NCBI GenBank assembly: GCA_031296755.1
Contig: JAUMMZ010000047.1
Coordinates: 1-64,000 of the forward strand
Direction of reading: 5' to 3'
Length of the DNA stretch: 64,000 nt
Origin: Collinsella sp.
Lineage (GTDB): Bacteria; Actinomycetota; Coriobacteriia; Coriobacteriales; Coriobacteriaceae
How positions within the stretch are numbered: the first letter of the stretch is position 1; each line of letters begins with the position of its first letter. The notes beneath the pieces were generated by a model. It had not been told where the DNA came from, searched no databases, and saw only the letters and a list, made by a program, of their open reading frames with translations. The position numbers and the translations under genes were made by a program. Positions 1-7,845 of this stretch are shown one piece after another.

Positions 1-52
1 CTCGACTCGGATTCCTTGCGGCCTGAACAATCGCAAGTGTCCGGCGAGGGGG

Positions 53-119
53 CGGCTTTGTAAAGCCGGTTGTCCCCACCCGCATAGCGGGTGGTTTCTG
101 ATGCGGCGCGCTGCGCGCC
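53..119. repeat. Tandem hairpins at the left edge
   Basis: Three short perfect inverted repeats lie in a row: arms 53-59/62-68, 76-83/87-94 and about 105-119. The middle one is followed on the plus strand by TTTCT and could end a plus-strand transcript entering from the left. The other two lack T-runs. Nothing coding is visible in 1-139. Confidence 0.4.
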
Positions 120-139
120 CCGCACAGGCTAAAGCCTTT

Positions 140-175
140 AAAAAGAGGGAGCGCCGCGCACAACGCGACACTCCC
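140..175 (-). terminator. Terminator of infC-rpmI-rplT
   Basis: Read on the minus strand, a 12-bp GC-rich stem (147-158 paired with 164-175, with G-U pairs) is followed by TCTTTTT (140-146). It lies about 20 nt past the rplT stop and nothing else needs it, so it is taken as the operon's intrinsic terminator. Confidence 0.75.
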
Positions 176-196
176 CTAGCGATTCAAGAGAATCTA

Positions 197-556
197 TTAG
201 GCCTCGAGAGCCTTCTTGGCGATGGTAGCCAGCTCGTTGAAGGACTCGATGTCCTCGTAAGCCATCTGAGCCAGGACCTTGCGGTCGAGCTCGATGCCGG
301 CAACCTTCAGGCCGTGCATGAACTGAGAGTAAGAGATGTCGTTCAGGCGAGCAGCAGCGTTGATACGGGTGATCCAGAGAGAGCGGATCTCGCGCTTCTT
401 GTTGCGGCGATCACGATACTGATACTGCAGGGAGTGCTGGACCTGCTCTTTAGCATGCTTGTAAGTACGCGAAGCGGCACCGTAGTAACCCTTCGCACGG
501 TGCATAACGGTACGGCGCTTCTTCTTGGCGGCAACAGCGCGCTTAATACGTGCCAT
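197..556 (-). CDS. rplT: 50S ribosomal protein L20
   Basis: A basic 119-residue protein that matches L20 over its full length. It begins MARIKRAVAAKKKRR and has the conserved central stretch YRDRRNKKREIRSLWITRIN. L20 binds 23S rRNA early in assembly of the large subunit. In Bacillus it also represses its own operon by binding the infC leader. AGGAG precedes the ATG. It is the last gene of infC-rpmI-rplT, 46 nt after rpmI, with an intrinsic terminator just downstream. Identification is secure; autoregulation here is inferred from the leader found at about 1.4-1.55 kb. Confidence 0.97.
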   Translation of the reverse strand: MARIKRAVAAKKKRRTVMHRAKGYYGAASRTYKHAKEQVQHSLQYQYRDRRNKKREIRSLWITRINAAARLNDISYSQFMHGLKVAGIELDRKVLAQMAYEDIESFNELATIAKKALEA

Positions 557-602
557 GTTCTATCAACTCCTAGACGGTAAAACGAAAAACGGGAACGCGA
601 AC

Positions 603-794
603 TTAGGCGAGACGCGACTTGATGACCTTGCGGTCGGCAGCGGCGATCTCGGTCTCCTGACGGAAGCCACGCTTACGCTTGGTGGACTTCTTGCTCAGGA
701 TGTGGCTCTTGAAAGCCTTGGCGCGCATAAGCTTGCCGGTACCAGTCTTGCGGAAACGCTTCTTGGTGCCGCTGTGGGACTTCATCTTAGGCAT
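603..794 (-). CDS. rpmI: 50S ribosomal protein L35
   Basis: A 63-residue, very basic protein beginning MPKMKSHSGTKKRFRKTGTG, which is the L35 signature. It ends with the usual short lysine/arginine-rich tail. The length fits the family (about 64). AAGGAGT lies about 7 nt before the ATG. It sits between infC (32 nt upstream) and rplT, the order conserved across bacteria, so it is co-transcribed with both. L35 is a structural component of the 50S subunit. Confidence 0.97.
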   Translation of the reverse strand: MPKMKSHSGTKKRFRKTGTGKLMRAKAFKSHILSKKSTKRKRGFRQETEIAAADRKVIKSRLA

Positions 795-826
795 GAAATA
801 CTCCTTAATCGGTTACAGAACACTAG

Positions 827-1381
827 TTACTTGGTATCGCTTGCCGCTTTATCCTCATCGAAGGCGCCCTTAATCGGGGCGAGCAGCATAAGCATGTTAC
901 GGCCTTCCATCTTAGGCTTGGACTCGACCGTAGCGTAAGGCTTGAGATCCTCGGCGAGACGCTCGAGAACGTTAAGACCCTGCTCCGGGTGAGCCATCTC
1001 ACGGCCGCGGAACATGATGGTGATCTTAACGCGTGCGCCCTTCTTGAGGAAACGCAGAACGTGGCCCTTCTTGGTCTCGTAGTCGCCAACGTCGATCTTG
1101 GGTCGGAACTTCATTTCCTTGACCTCGACCTTGGACTGGTTCTTACGAGCGGCCTTGGCCTTCATGGCCTGCTGGTACTTGAACTTACCGTAGTCCATGA
1201 CCTTGCAGACCGGCGGCTCCGCGTTGGGAGCGATCTCGACCAGGTCGAGACCCTGATCGTCGGCGACGCGCTGGGCATCGCGGATGGCGAACAGGCCGAG
1301 CTGAGAGCCATCGACGCCAATCAAACGGCACGAAGATGCAGTGATCTCGTCGTTGATGCGGGTGTCATCAGACTTAGCTAT
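827..1381 (-). CDS. infC: Translation initiation factor IF-3 (probable AUA start)
   Basis: IF-3 binds the 30S subunit, prevents premature 50S joining and rejects non-canonical start codons. The product carries the N-terminal TRINDEI motif, the linker region rich in K/A/R, and the C-terminal RNA-binding domain ending near DEDKAASDTK. An ATG exists at 1396, but no Shine-Dalgarno precedes it. Instead GGAGG lies inside what would be codons 2-3 and is 8 nt before an in-frame ATA (1379-1381), giving a protein starting (M)AKSDDTRINDEI. Non-AUG starts (AUU, AUC, AUA) are known for infC and let IF-3 control its own translation. The family call is certain; the exact start is inference. With the ATG the protein would be 189 residues, with ATA 184. 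Confidence 0.93.
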   Translation of the reverse strand: MAKSDDTRINDEITASSCRLIGVDGSQLGLFAIRDAQRVADDQGLDLVEIAPNAEPPVCKVMDYGKFKYQQAMKAKAARKNQSKVEVKEMKFRPKIDVGDYETKKGHVLRFLKKGARVKITIMFRGREMAHPEQGLNVLERLAEDLKPYATVESKPKMEGRNMLMLLAPIKGAFDEDKAASDTK

Positions 1382-1397
1382 TTTCCCTACCTCCATT

Positions 1398-1560
1398 CAT
1401 AAAAAAAATAACCCGGCGCTTCTTTGCAACCAGGTCGTACACATAGACATCCTCGGTATGAGGAAGGGAATCTAAGTTGTATGACCAGTCAGCTGCTCAT
1501 TGGCGCCAAAAGGTGGGAACCCTCGGGTTCCTCTTTAGGGCATTGCGGGAACAACGCCTT
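1398..1560 (-). promoter_or_regulatory. infC leader with attenuator (L20-leader-like)
   Basis: On the minus strand, immediately before infC, a stem formed by 1412-1419 and 1426-1434 is followed by an almost pure T-run (1398-1410). That is an intrinsic terminator placed upstream of its own gene, the arrangement of a transcription attenuator. Further upstream lies a perfect 7-bp hairpin (1516-1531). In Bacillus subtilis the infC-rpmI-rplT operon is attenuated by L20 binding to such a leader. The terminator is seen directly; the L20 ligand is inference from the operon. Confidence 0.6.
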
Positions 1561-1599
1561 GCGAATAATAACACGTGCCGCGCGTTATCACATTACGTA

Positions 1600-1667
1600 C
1601 ACGAAAAAGGGGGCCTTGACCCCCTTGAAGCGCAGGTGCATGTATGGTGCCCGAGGCGAGACTCGAA
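1600..1667 (-). repeat. Partial copy of tRNA-Leu 3' end plus terminator
   Basis: This stretch repeats 1783-1851 almost exactly: the terminator stem (GGGGG...CCCCC with T5 on the minus strand), a short diverged spacer, the CCA end, the acceptor and T-arm half of tRNA-Leu, then identity stops in the T-loop (at 1667). Only about 23 nt of tRNA remain, so it cannot make a tRNA. A repeated tRNA 3' end is what tRNA-targeting integrases leave, but a lost tandem tRNA gene would look similar. Confidence 0.7.
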
Positions 1668-1782
1668 GGGCCTTCGCTTCGCGAAGCCCCGGGCTTCGGG
1701 CGCATGGCGCCCTCGCCACGCTCCGCTACAAACAGGCCACGGGCCTATTTGCTTAACGCTCCGCGCGCTCACGCGAGTTCGG

Positions 1783-1806
1783 CACGAAAAAGGGGGTCTT
1801 GACCCC
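1783..1806 (-). terminator. Terminator of tRNA-Leu
   Basis: On the minus strand, just past the tRNA, AAGGGGG-TCAAGA-CCCCC is followed by TTTTT. The same structure occurs in the duplicated segment at 1600-1625. Confidence 0.75.
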
Positions 1807-1828
1807 CTTGAACGCTCACTTGCATGTA

Positions 1829-1915
1829 TGGTGCCCGAGGCGAGACTCGAACTCGCACGTTGTTGCCAACGGTGGATTTTGAGTCCACTGCGTCTGCCAA
1901 TTCCGCCACTCGGGC
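1829..1915 (-). tRNA. tRNA-Leu (CAA anticodon)
   Basis: Read on the minus strand, the gene starts GCCCGAG and ends CTCGGGC-A-CCA, giving a perfect 7-bp acceptor stem with discriminator A and an encoded CCA. The anticodon arm is GTGGA-CTCAAAA-TCCAC, anticodon CAA (reads UUG). A long variable arm (CGTTGGCAACAACG) marks it as a class II tRNA, as expected for leucine, and the T-arm is GCGAG-TTCGAGT-CTCGC. A terminator follows directly, so it appears to be its own transcription unit. Confidence 0.95.
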
Positions 1916-1954
1916 ACGTAATGCGTGAGTTAGTTTATCACAGCTTTCTGTTGA

Positions 1955-3388
1955 TTAGTCCGAAAATGGAACTTCGAGCATTTCGATAAGCTCAACCTTG
2001 CGCAACATCTCCCGCTTACGACATCCACGTCCGTCAACCGAGGCCTCGCCCATCTGGTTGTCATAGGGATCCTCGCGCATACCATCGAAAGCAGGCACAA
2101 ATTCAGCCTGGAATCGGTTGTTGGCCACCATACGCCACGGGTCGAGATTGCCAAAGTAGTGACGACGACGCCATTCCTCCCCCATCCTGCGTGCCGAGGA
2201 ACCAAACGATACGTCGGCGTTAAGCCAACCGGTCTGTGGCGTATAGAACTCAGCCCAATCGTGCGGCCCCACCGAATCGGGAGCAACATACAGGCCGCTC
2301 TGCCAACGGGCAGGCACGCCCGCGATACGGCACATGGTGATAAACGTGAGCGCCATAACGCCGCAATCGCCGCGGAGCGAATGCGCACAGTCATCGGCAA
2401 TAGATCCCAAAAGCAAGTACGGCGGCTGATAGCGATAGTCAATATACTGCGTCAGGTAATCATAGATAGCACGGGCGCGATCGAGCGGATCCTCGAGTCC
2501 GTCAACAACACCGGCCGTCAGCTGCTGCAGATACGGTGTGAATGCAATGTGCGGACGGTCCTCGGAAATATCCTCGGGCAGAGGCGCGTCCATACGCGGA
2601 TGAACCGGAAGTGTGCCACCGTAGACATCACAATAAGCAGCACCGATGTGATAACGATAGGTCACCGAGAATGAGCGTTCACTCGAAGAAGACCACGAGG
2701 CGGTACGCGCCGAAGCGTTCGCGGGAGCAACAGCACCCTCCGGCGTCATGTCGAGAATCTCGACACGAGACTGCTGGTGGCAGGTGGCGGCAACGGGAAG
2801 CCAAGCGCGAACGGTCTCCCCCTCTAGAGCGCCGGGGACAGACACAGATGCTTTAAGCGTAATGACGCGAGCCAATCCGTTTTGCGACCCCATCTCCTTG
2901 AGCATTTCGTTGCGCAGTGCAATTCCGTCCGTAGGATCGGGACGCATGCCGGGAACCTCTTTGGGATATACGCGAAGCGAATCGAGGAAGTTGTCGAGAA
3001 CGAACAGCTCCCCGTCGATAAAGCGCCAGTCAATACGCTTACGGTCAATCAGATCGTTAAACTGCTCCTCGGTAAACTCAGGCCACTCCTCGCGAATCAT
3101 CGCAATAGCTCGATCGCGCGACACCGAAAAATGAAGCGGCGTCTCGATCATGCGATACCGCTCGGCACGAACGCAGGCAGCAAGCGAGGGATCGGGATTT
3201 TGGGCAAGTAGGCGGTCGCAAGCCTCAATAGCCTGCGAAAGATACCCCGCATCCTTTAAACGCAGGATCTCGGGCGGCAGTCCAATATCGAGATGGCGAA
3301 AGTCATCACAGCAAACATCAACCAAGCACCCAACCGGCCCCTCGGCAATAACCTTCCCATCAGCAGGCGACACGTTAATTACAGCCAT
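1955..3388 (-). CDS. Transglutaminase-like domain protein
   Basis: A 477-residue protein whose C-terminal part has the transglutaminase-like Cys-His-Asp triad: Cys about 342 in RGDCGVM, His about 376 in HDWAEFY and Asp about 392 in WLNADVSFG. Such domains are usually thiol proteases or peptidoglycan- or protein-modifying enzymes. The first 120 residues are helical and not recognised, and the middle is a beta-rich region typical of this architecture. No signal peptide is seen, so it is probably cytoplasmic. The ATG at 3388 is preferred to a GTG at 3406 because TTGGAG lies 8 nt before it and overlaps the region after the GTG. It is a single gene with no operon partner; substrate unknown. Confidence 0.8.
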   Translation of the reverse strand: MAVINVSPADGKVIAEGPVGCLVDVCCDDFRHLDIGLPPEILRLKDAGYLSQAIEACDRLLAQNPDPSLAACVRAERYRMIETPLHFSVSRDRAIAMIREEWPEFTEEQFNDLIDRKRIDWRFIDGELFVLDNFLDSLRVYPKEVPGMRPDPTDGIALRNEMLKEMGSQNGLARVITLKASVSVPGALEGETVRAWLPVAATCHQQSRVEILDMTPEGAVAPANASARTASWSSSSERSFSVTYRYHIGAAYCDVYGGTLPVHPRMDAPLPEDISEDRPHIAFTPYLQQLTAGVVDGLEDPLDRARAIYDYLTQYIDYRYQPPYLLLGSIADDCAHSLRGDCGVMALTFITMCRIAGVPARWQSGLYVAPDSVGPHDWAEFYTPQTGWLNADVSFGSSARRMGEEWRRRHYFGNLDPWRMVANNRFQAEFVPAFDGMREDPYDNQMGEASVDGRGCRKREMLRKVELIEMLEVPFSD

Positions 3389-3528
3389 ACCAAAACTCCA
3401 AGTCACTAGAACCCTTGAAGCCCATTGTACCGAGATAAAAAGAAAGCCCCCAACAAAGGAGCCATCAACACCGCCGAACGGTAGTCAAATAAATAATTCA
3501 GCCCAGTAACCCTGCGGCGTTAAACAAA

Positions 3529-3620
3529 GGAAGCCCCGTCCCCCGGAACTGTTTCCTTGGCGCGACTTCTGGCGAAGCCAGGTGAGCGCAAAGGAAACAG
3601 TGTAGGGGGACGGGGCTTCC
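3529..3620. repeat. 92-nt long palindrome downstream of fba
   Basis: The outer arms (16 bp, 3529-3544 with 3605-3620) are a perfect inverted repeat. An inner 11-bp pair (ACTGTTTCCTT at 3548-3558 with 3591-3601) and a central hairpin (CTGGC-GAA-GCCAG) complete a nearly continuous stem. It lies in the gap between fba and the transglutaminase gene. There is no T-run, so it does not look like an ordinary terminator. A palindromic repeat element or an mRNA-stabilising stem are both possible. Confidence 0.65.
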
Positions 3621-3640
3621 GGCGGGTAGTTTAGCGACGC

Positions 3641-4507
3641 TTACGCCTTGTTGACGGAGCCAAACTCCTCCATGAGCTCCTTGGTGCGGGCAACGATGTT
3701 GTCGCGACCAGGCTTGAGGAGCTTGCGGGGGTCAAAGCCCTTGCCCTGCTGATCCTTGCCAGCCTCGATGTACTCGCGGACGCCCTTGGCGAAGACGAGC
3801 TGCAGGTCGGTGTTGACGTTGATCTTGGAGATGCCCAGGGAGATGGCCTTCTTGATCTGATCCTCGGGGATGCCGGTACCACCGTGCAGAACGAGGGGCA
3901 GGTCGCCGGTCTGAGCCTTGATCTCGCCCAGACGCTCGAAGGAAAGGCCAGCCCAGTCGGCGGGATACACGCCGTGGATGTTGCCGATGCCGCAGGCGAG
4001 GAAGTCGACGCCCAGGTCAGCAATCTGCTTGCACTCAGCGGGGTCAGCGAGCTCGCCGTTGGAGGTCACGCCGTCCTCGGTGCCGCCGATGCCGCCGACC
4101 TCGGCCTCGATGGACATGCCCTTGGAGTGGGCAAGCTCAACGAGCTCCTTGGTGCGGTCGAGGTTAAGCTGGAAGGTCTCCTCGTGAGAGCCGTCATACA
4201 TGATGGACGTGAAGCCGGCCTCGATGCACTTGAAGCAGTCCTCGTAAGAACCGTGATCGAGGTGAAGGGCGACGGGAACGGTAACGCCCGTGGCCTCGAC
4301 GGCAGCCTTGACCATGTCGGCGCAGACCTTGAAACCGCCCATCCACTTAGCGGCACCAGCGGTGCACTGAAGGATCAGCGGAGACTTGGCCTCCTCGGCG
4401 GCCTGGAGAATAGCCAGGGTCCACTCGAGGTTGTTGGTGTTGAAGGCACCGAGAGCGTACTTGCCGGCCTCGGCCTTCTTGAGCATGTCTGCTGCGTTGA
4501 CGAGCAT
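3641..4507 (-). CDS. fba: Class II fructose-bisphosphate aldolase
   Basis: A zinc-dependent aldolase of glycolysis and gluconeogenesis that interconverts fructose 1,6-bisphosphate with DHAP and glyceraldehyde 3-phosphate. The 288 residues include the catalytic Asp84 and zinc ligand His85 in HLDHGS, further ligands His178 (GNIHGVY) and His208 (VLHGGTG), and the phosphate-binding NVNTDLQ. The ATG at 4507 has AGGAGG about 8 nt upstream; the frame stays open further 5' but without a second ribosome binding site. It is monocistronic, with a long palindrome just past the stop. Tagatose- or ketose-bisphosphate aldolases share the fold, but the glycolytic role is most likely. Confidence 0.93.
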   Translation of the reverse strand: MLVNAADMLKKAEAGKYALGAFNTNNLEWTLAILQAAEEAKSPLILQCTAGAAKWMGGFKVCADMVKAAVEATGVTVPVALHLDHGSYEDCFKCIEAGFTSIMYDGSHEETFQLNLDRTKELVELAHSKGMSIEAEVGGIGGTEDGVTSNGELADPAECKQIADLGVDFLACGIGNIHGVYPADWAGLSFERLGEIKAQTGDLPLVLHGGTGIPEDQIKKAISLGISKINVNTDLQLVFAKGVREYIEAGKDQQGKGFDPRKLLKPGRDNIVARTKELMEEFGSVNKA

Positions 4508-4701
4508 AAAAGAAACCTCCTGTAAGGTTGCTCCGATAACGCCTCTGATTTTACCACGGCGCACCCGAGCATAAACGTTCGTTTGTTCACGAATATCGTC
4601 CAAACAGACTTTTTTGACCGTTTGCCCTACGAAATTGACCCGTTGGGGAAAAATAGCTTGACGTTTGGACGCTTCTCGTGCTTTAGAAGCTGACTATAAA
4701 G

Positions 4702-5385
4702 CTACACCTGCATGAAAGGGTTCTGCATGAGCTCGCGTGCCATGGTGGTCGAATCGCCATGGCCGGTTAGGCAAACGGTATCGGGCGGAAGAAGCCGGGC
4801 GAGCTTGGAGAGCGAGCGCAGAATCGCCGCCTCGTCGCCACCGGCAAGATCGGTGCGGCCGTGCCCACCCGGAAACAGGGTGTCGCCCACAAAGGCAATG
4901 TTCCCCTGCTCGGTGGCAGCAAACAAGACGATCCCGCCCGGCGTATGCCCTGGCGTCTCGATCACCTGCAGGCAGATATCGCCCACCTTGAGAGTATCGC
5001 CCTCGGCGAGCAGACGCGTCGGCTCCCCAGGGTCGGACGTCTCAATGCCCCACATAGCTCGCTGTTCCTCGATGTTCGCATGCGGCACCGCCACATCCTT
5101 AGAACACAGCTCATACTGACAGCCCTCGCCAACGGTGGTTCGCACGCCGGCAACACCACCAACATGATCGGCATGGCCATGAGTGCACACGACGCCAAGC
5201 ATGCGTACGCCGGGATGCTTGGCTCGAATATGCTCTACCAAGCGCTCGCCTTCCCATGCGGGGTCGATAATCACACACTCATTGTCCGAAATAACAGCAT
5301 AGCTATTGGTCTGAATGGGACCGTTTACGAGCGTCTCGATCTCGACCGACCCCTTGGGAGTTACATCCAAGGACATAGCACTCAT
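4702..5385 (-). CDS. MBL-fold metallo-hydrolase (glyoxalase II-like)
   Basis: A 227-residue metallo-beta-lactamase-fold hydrolase. The binuclear metal site is visible: H69-x-H71-x-D73-H74 in CTHGHADH, a His in GHTPGG, an Asp in GDTLFPGGHGR and a C-terminal His in LTGHGD. This short form, without the glyoxalase II substrate-binding C-terminal domain, is common in bacteria. Proposed roles include thioester hydrolysis, but the substrate is not shown by sequence. GAGAGGAGAG precedes the ATG. It follows rel at 84 nt and may be in the recJQ-rel unit, although a 12-bp hairpin lies in the gap. Confidence 0.85.
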   Translation of the reverse strand: MSAMSLDVTPKGSVEIETLVNGPIQTNSYAVISDNECVIIDPAWEGERLVEHIRAKHPGVRMLGVVCTHGHADHVGGVAGVRTTVGEGCQYELCSKDVAVPHANIEEQRAMWGIETSDPGEPTRLLAEGDTLKVGDICLQVIETPGHTPGGIVLFAATEQGNIAFVGDTLFPGGHGRTDLAGGDEAAILRSLSKLARLLPPDTVCLTGHGDSTTMARELMQNPFMQV

Positions 5386-5405
5386 GTCCCTCTCCTCTCT
5401 ATAGA

Positions 5406-5433
5406 ACTCGAGGCATCAAACGATGCCTCGAGT
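5406..5433. other. 12-bp hairpin between rel and the MBL gene
   Basis: ACTCGAGGCATC (5406-5417) pairs perfectly with 5422-5433 around a 4-nt loop. Neither strand has a T-run beside it. It could be an RNA processing or stabilising stem, or a Rho-associated or partial terminator that lowers expression of the distal gene. Confidence 0.5.
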
Positions 5434-5469
5434 GTAGCGAATATCGATAATGTGGCACGTTCGTCGCGA

Positions 5470-7830
5470 CTAAACGCGGCGCTTAAGCTGGGCTCCACCC
5501 TCGCCGGGCATCAGGCGGCGCGCGTCGTAGACCGAGTCAACGCTGCTGATGGAGGCTAGCAGCGGATCCAGCCCACTCGCGTCCGAGATCTCGACCATAA
5601 AGCGTAGGGTTGCAATACCCTCGCGGTTGGTCGACGTGGCGGCAGAAAGGATATTGCCGCCCGCATCGCCAATGGCAATGGTGACATCCTTGAGCAGGCC
5701 CATGCGGTCCAGGCACTCGACCACGATCTCGACCTGGAAGAGGGTGTCGGCAGCGCCGTCCCACTCCACTTCGATCATGCGCTCGGGATGCTCCATAAGA
5801 CCCTTGACGTTGGGGCAGTTGGCGCGATGCACCGAAACGCCACGACCGCGCGTGATGAAGCCGACGATATCGTCGCCCGTCACCGGATTACAGCAATGCG
5901 CCAGACGGACCAGCAGTCCGCTGTTGCTCTCGCCCTTGACGATAATGCCGTTGCTGGCGCTCTTGCCACGCTTTTGCGGCTTGCGGTTGGAGCCGCGGGC
6001 CGGCTGTTTCACGACCTCGGCGATAGCCTCGGCCTTGGTGACCTGTTCCTCGGGCTTGGGGTCCAAGATTTGCTCGACCTTGTTACCCACAGCGCGCGGG
6101 GCAACCTTGCCGGCGCCGACGGCGGCAAACAGGTCCTCAAGCTGCTTGTAGTTAAACTGCTCCGCCACGGCGTTGAGCGCACGCGTGGATCGCGGCGTAG
6201 AGATGCCATACCCGCGCTTGCGCAGGTCCTTGGCCAGTATATCGCGGCCGGCAGCAGCGTCATCGTCTTTGGTCGCGGCGGCGAAATAACGGCGAATCTT
6301 TGACTTGGCCGAAGGAGTCTTAACGATCTTGAGCCAATCACGCGACGGCTTGGAACTCTTGTTGGTCAGGATTTCAACGCGGTCGCCCGTCTTGATTTCG
6401 TGCGTGAGCGGGGCCACCGCACCGTTGATCTTAGCGCCGACGCAGTGGTTGCCCACCTCGGTGTGAACGGCGTAGGCAAAGTCGAGCGGCGTGGAGCCGG
6501 CACGAAGCGCCATGACCTCGCCCTTGGGTGTAAAGACAAAGATCTCCTGATCGAACAGATCAACCTTCAGCGAGTGCAGGTATTCCTTGGCGTCCGTAAT
6601 CTCATCAGACGCTGCCCAATCGAGCGAATGTTTGAGCCAGTTAATCTGGTCGTCCAGACGCTGGGCATCATTGGTCTTAGACGCAGACGATCCGCCCGAC
6701 TTCTTATAGAGCCAGTGGGCGGCAATGCCGTACTCGGCCTGCTCATGCATCTCATAGGTTCGAATCTGAATCTCGAGCGGGCGGGCCGTGGGGCCGATAA
6801 CCGTCGTGTGGAGCGACTGGTAGTTATTAACCTTGGGCATGGCGATATAGTCTTTAAAGCGACCGGGCATGGGGTGCCACAGTGTATGCACCGCGCCGAG
6901 CGTGGAGTAGCAATCGCGCACCGAATGCGTGATGACGCGCAGTGCCACCAGGTCGTAGATCTCGGAGAACTCCTTGCCCTTGCGCTTCATCTTTTGGTAG
7001 ATGGACCAATAGTGCTTGGAGCGGCCATTGATCTGGAAGCCCTCCAGGCCGATGCGGTTGAGCTCGTCGGTGAGCGTCTTGATGGTCTCGGCCAGATAGC
7101 GCTCACGGACCTCACGAGACTCCGCCACCATGCGCGCGATGCGCTGGTAGGCGTCGGGCTCAAGGTAGAAGAAGGACAGGTCCTCGAGCTCCCACTTAAT
7201 AGAGCTCATGCCCAGACGGTCGGCCAGGGGCGCATACACGTCCATGGTCTCGCGAGCCTTAAACAGGCGACGGTCCTCACGCAGGGCTGCAAGGGTGCGC
7301 ATGTTGTGCAGACGGTCGGCAAGTTTGACGATAATGACGCGGATGTCCTTGGACATGGCGAGGAACATCTTGCGCAGCGTAAGCGCCTGCTTCTCGTCCA
7401 TGCTATCGACTTCGATGTTGGTGAGCTTGGTCACGCCATCGACGAGCTCGGCAACCGTATCGCCAAACAGGCCGGACACATCGGCGAGCGAGGTCTCGGT
7501 ATCCTCGACGGTATCGTGCAGCAGCGCGGCGCACACCACATCGCAGTCCATCTTGAGATCGGCCAAAATGATGGCCACCTCGACGGGATGGTTGATGTAC
7601 ATCTCACCCGAACGGCGCTTTTGGTTGCAGTGCTTCTCGGCAGCAAAGCAATAGGCCTGCTCCACCTTGGAGAAGTCGTCCTCATTCATATATTTGAGGC
7701 ACAGGCGCTCCAGCTTGTCGTAGCTGTCCGCCATAATCTCGGGCGGCAGCTCATCGGCATGCTTATAGTGCTCCATCTCCGAGAACGGTTGGAGGGTGGA
7801 ATCATGGGCGGTACGGGCTGCGGCATCCAT
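5470..7830 (-). CDS. relA: Bifunctional (p)ppGpp synthetase/hydrolase Rel
   Basis: A 786-residue long RelA/SpoT homologue that makes and degrades the stringent-response alarmone (p)ppGpp. Domains in order: HD hydrolase (His81, H105-D106 in LLHDTVEDT, then HNMRTL), synthetase (about 250-360, with RFKDYIAMPKVNNYQSLHT), TGS (about 410-470, VFTPKGEVMALRAGSTP), a helical/zinc-finger-like section with the ALAHCCNP-type motif (LAHCCNPVTGDD), and a C-terminal ACT domain. All hydrolase signature residues are present, so it should be bifunctional. AAGGGG precedes the ATG. The gene starts 15 nt after recJQ and is probably co-transcribed with it. Confidence 0.95.
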   Translation of the reverse strand: MDAAARTAHDSTLQPFSEMEHYKHADELPPEIMADSYDKLERLCLKYMNEDDFSKVEQAYCFAAEKHCNQKRRSGEMYINHPVEVAIILADLKMDCDVVCAALLHDTVEDTETSLADVSGLFGDTVAELVDGVTKLTNIEVDSMDEKQALTLRKMFLAMSKDIRVIIVKLADRLHNMRTLAALREDRRLFKARETMDVYAPLADRLGMSSIKWELEDLSFFYLEPDAYQRIARMVAESREVRERYLAETIKTLTDELNRIGLEGFQINGRSKHYWSIYQKMKRKGKEFSEIYDLVALRVITHSVRDCYSTLGAVHTLWHPMPGRFKDYIAMPKVNNYQSLHTTVIGPTARPLEIQIRTYEMHEQAEYGIAAHWLYKKSGGSSASKTNDAQRLDDQINWLKHSLDWAASDEITDAKEYLHSLKVDLFDQEIFVFTPKGEVMALRAGSTPLDFAYAVHTEVGNHCVGAKINGAVAPLTHEIKTGDRVEILTNKSSKPSRDWLKIVKTPSAKSKIRRYFAAATKDDDAAAGRDILAKDLRKRGYGISTPRSTRALNAVAEQFNYKQLEDLFAAVGAGKVAPRAVGNKVEQILDPKPEEQVTKAEAIAEVVKQPARGSNRKPQKRGKSASNGIIVKGESNSGLLVRLAHCCNPVTGDDIVGFITRGRGVSVHRANCPNVKGLMEHPERMIEVEWDGAADTLFQVEIVVECLDRMGLLKDVTIAIGDAGGNILSAATSTNREGIATLRFMVEISDASGLDPLLASISSVDSVYDARRLMPGEGGAQLKRRV

Positions 7831-7845
7831 CGAGGTCCCCTTCCC

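Noticed and set aside
53..119. CRISPR-like repeats at the left edge
   Set aside because: The hairpins differ from one another, have no regular spacers and no cas genes nearby.
1650..1700. A second tRNA-Leu gene
   Set aside because: Only the last 23 nt and CCA match; the anticodon arm, D-arm and 5' half are missing.
4600..4690. Promoter with TTGACG and TATAAA upstream of fba (plus strand)
   Set aside because: The two boxes are 31 nt apart and point away from fba, towards the convergent end of the MBL gene.
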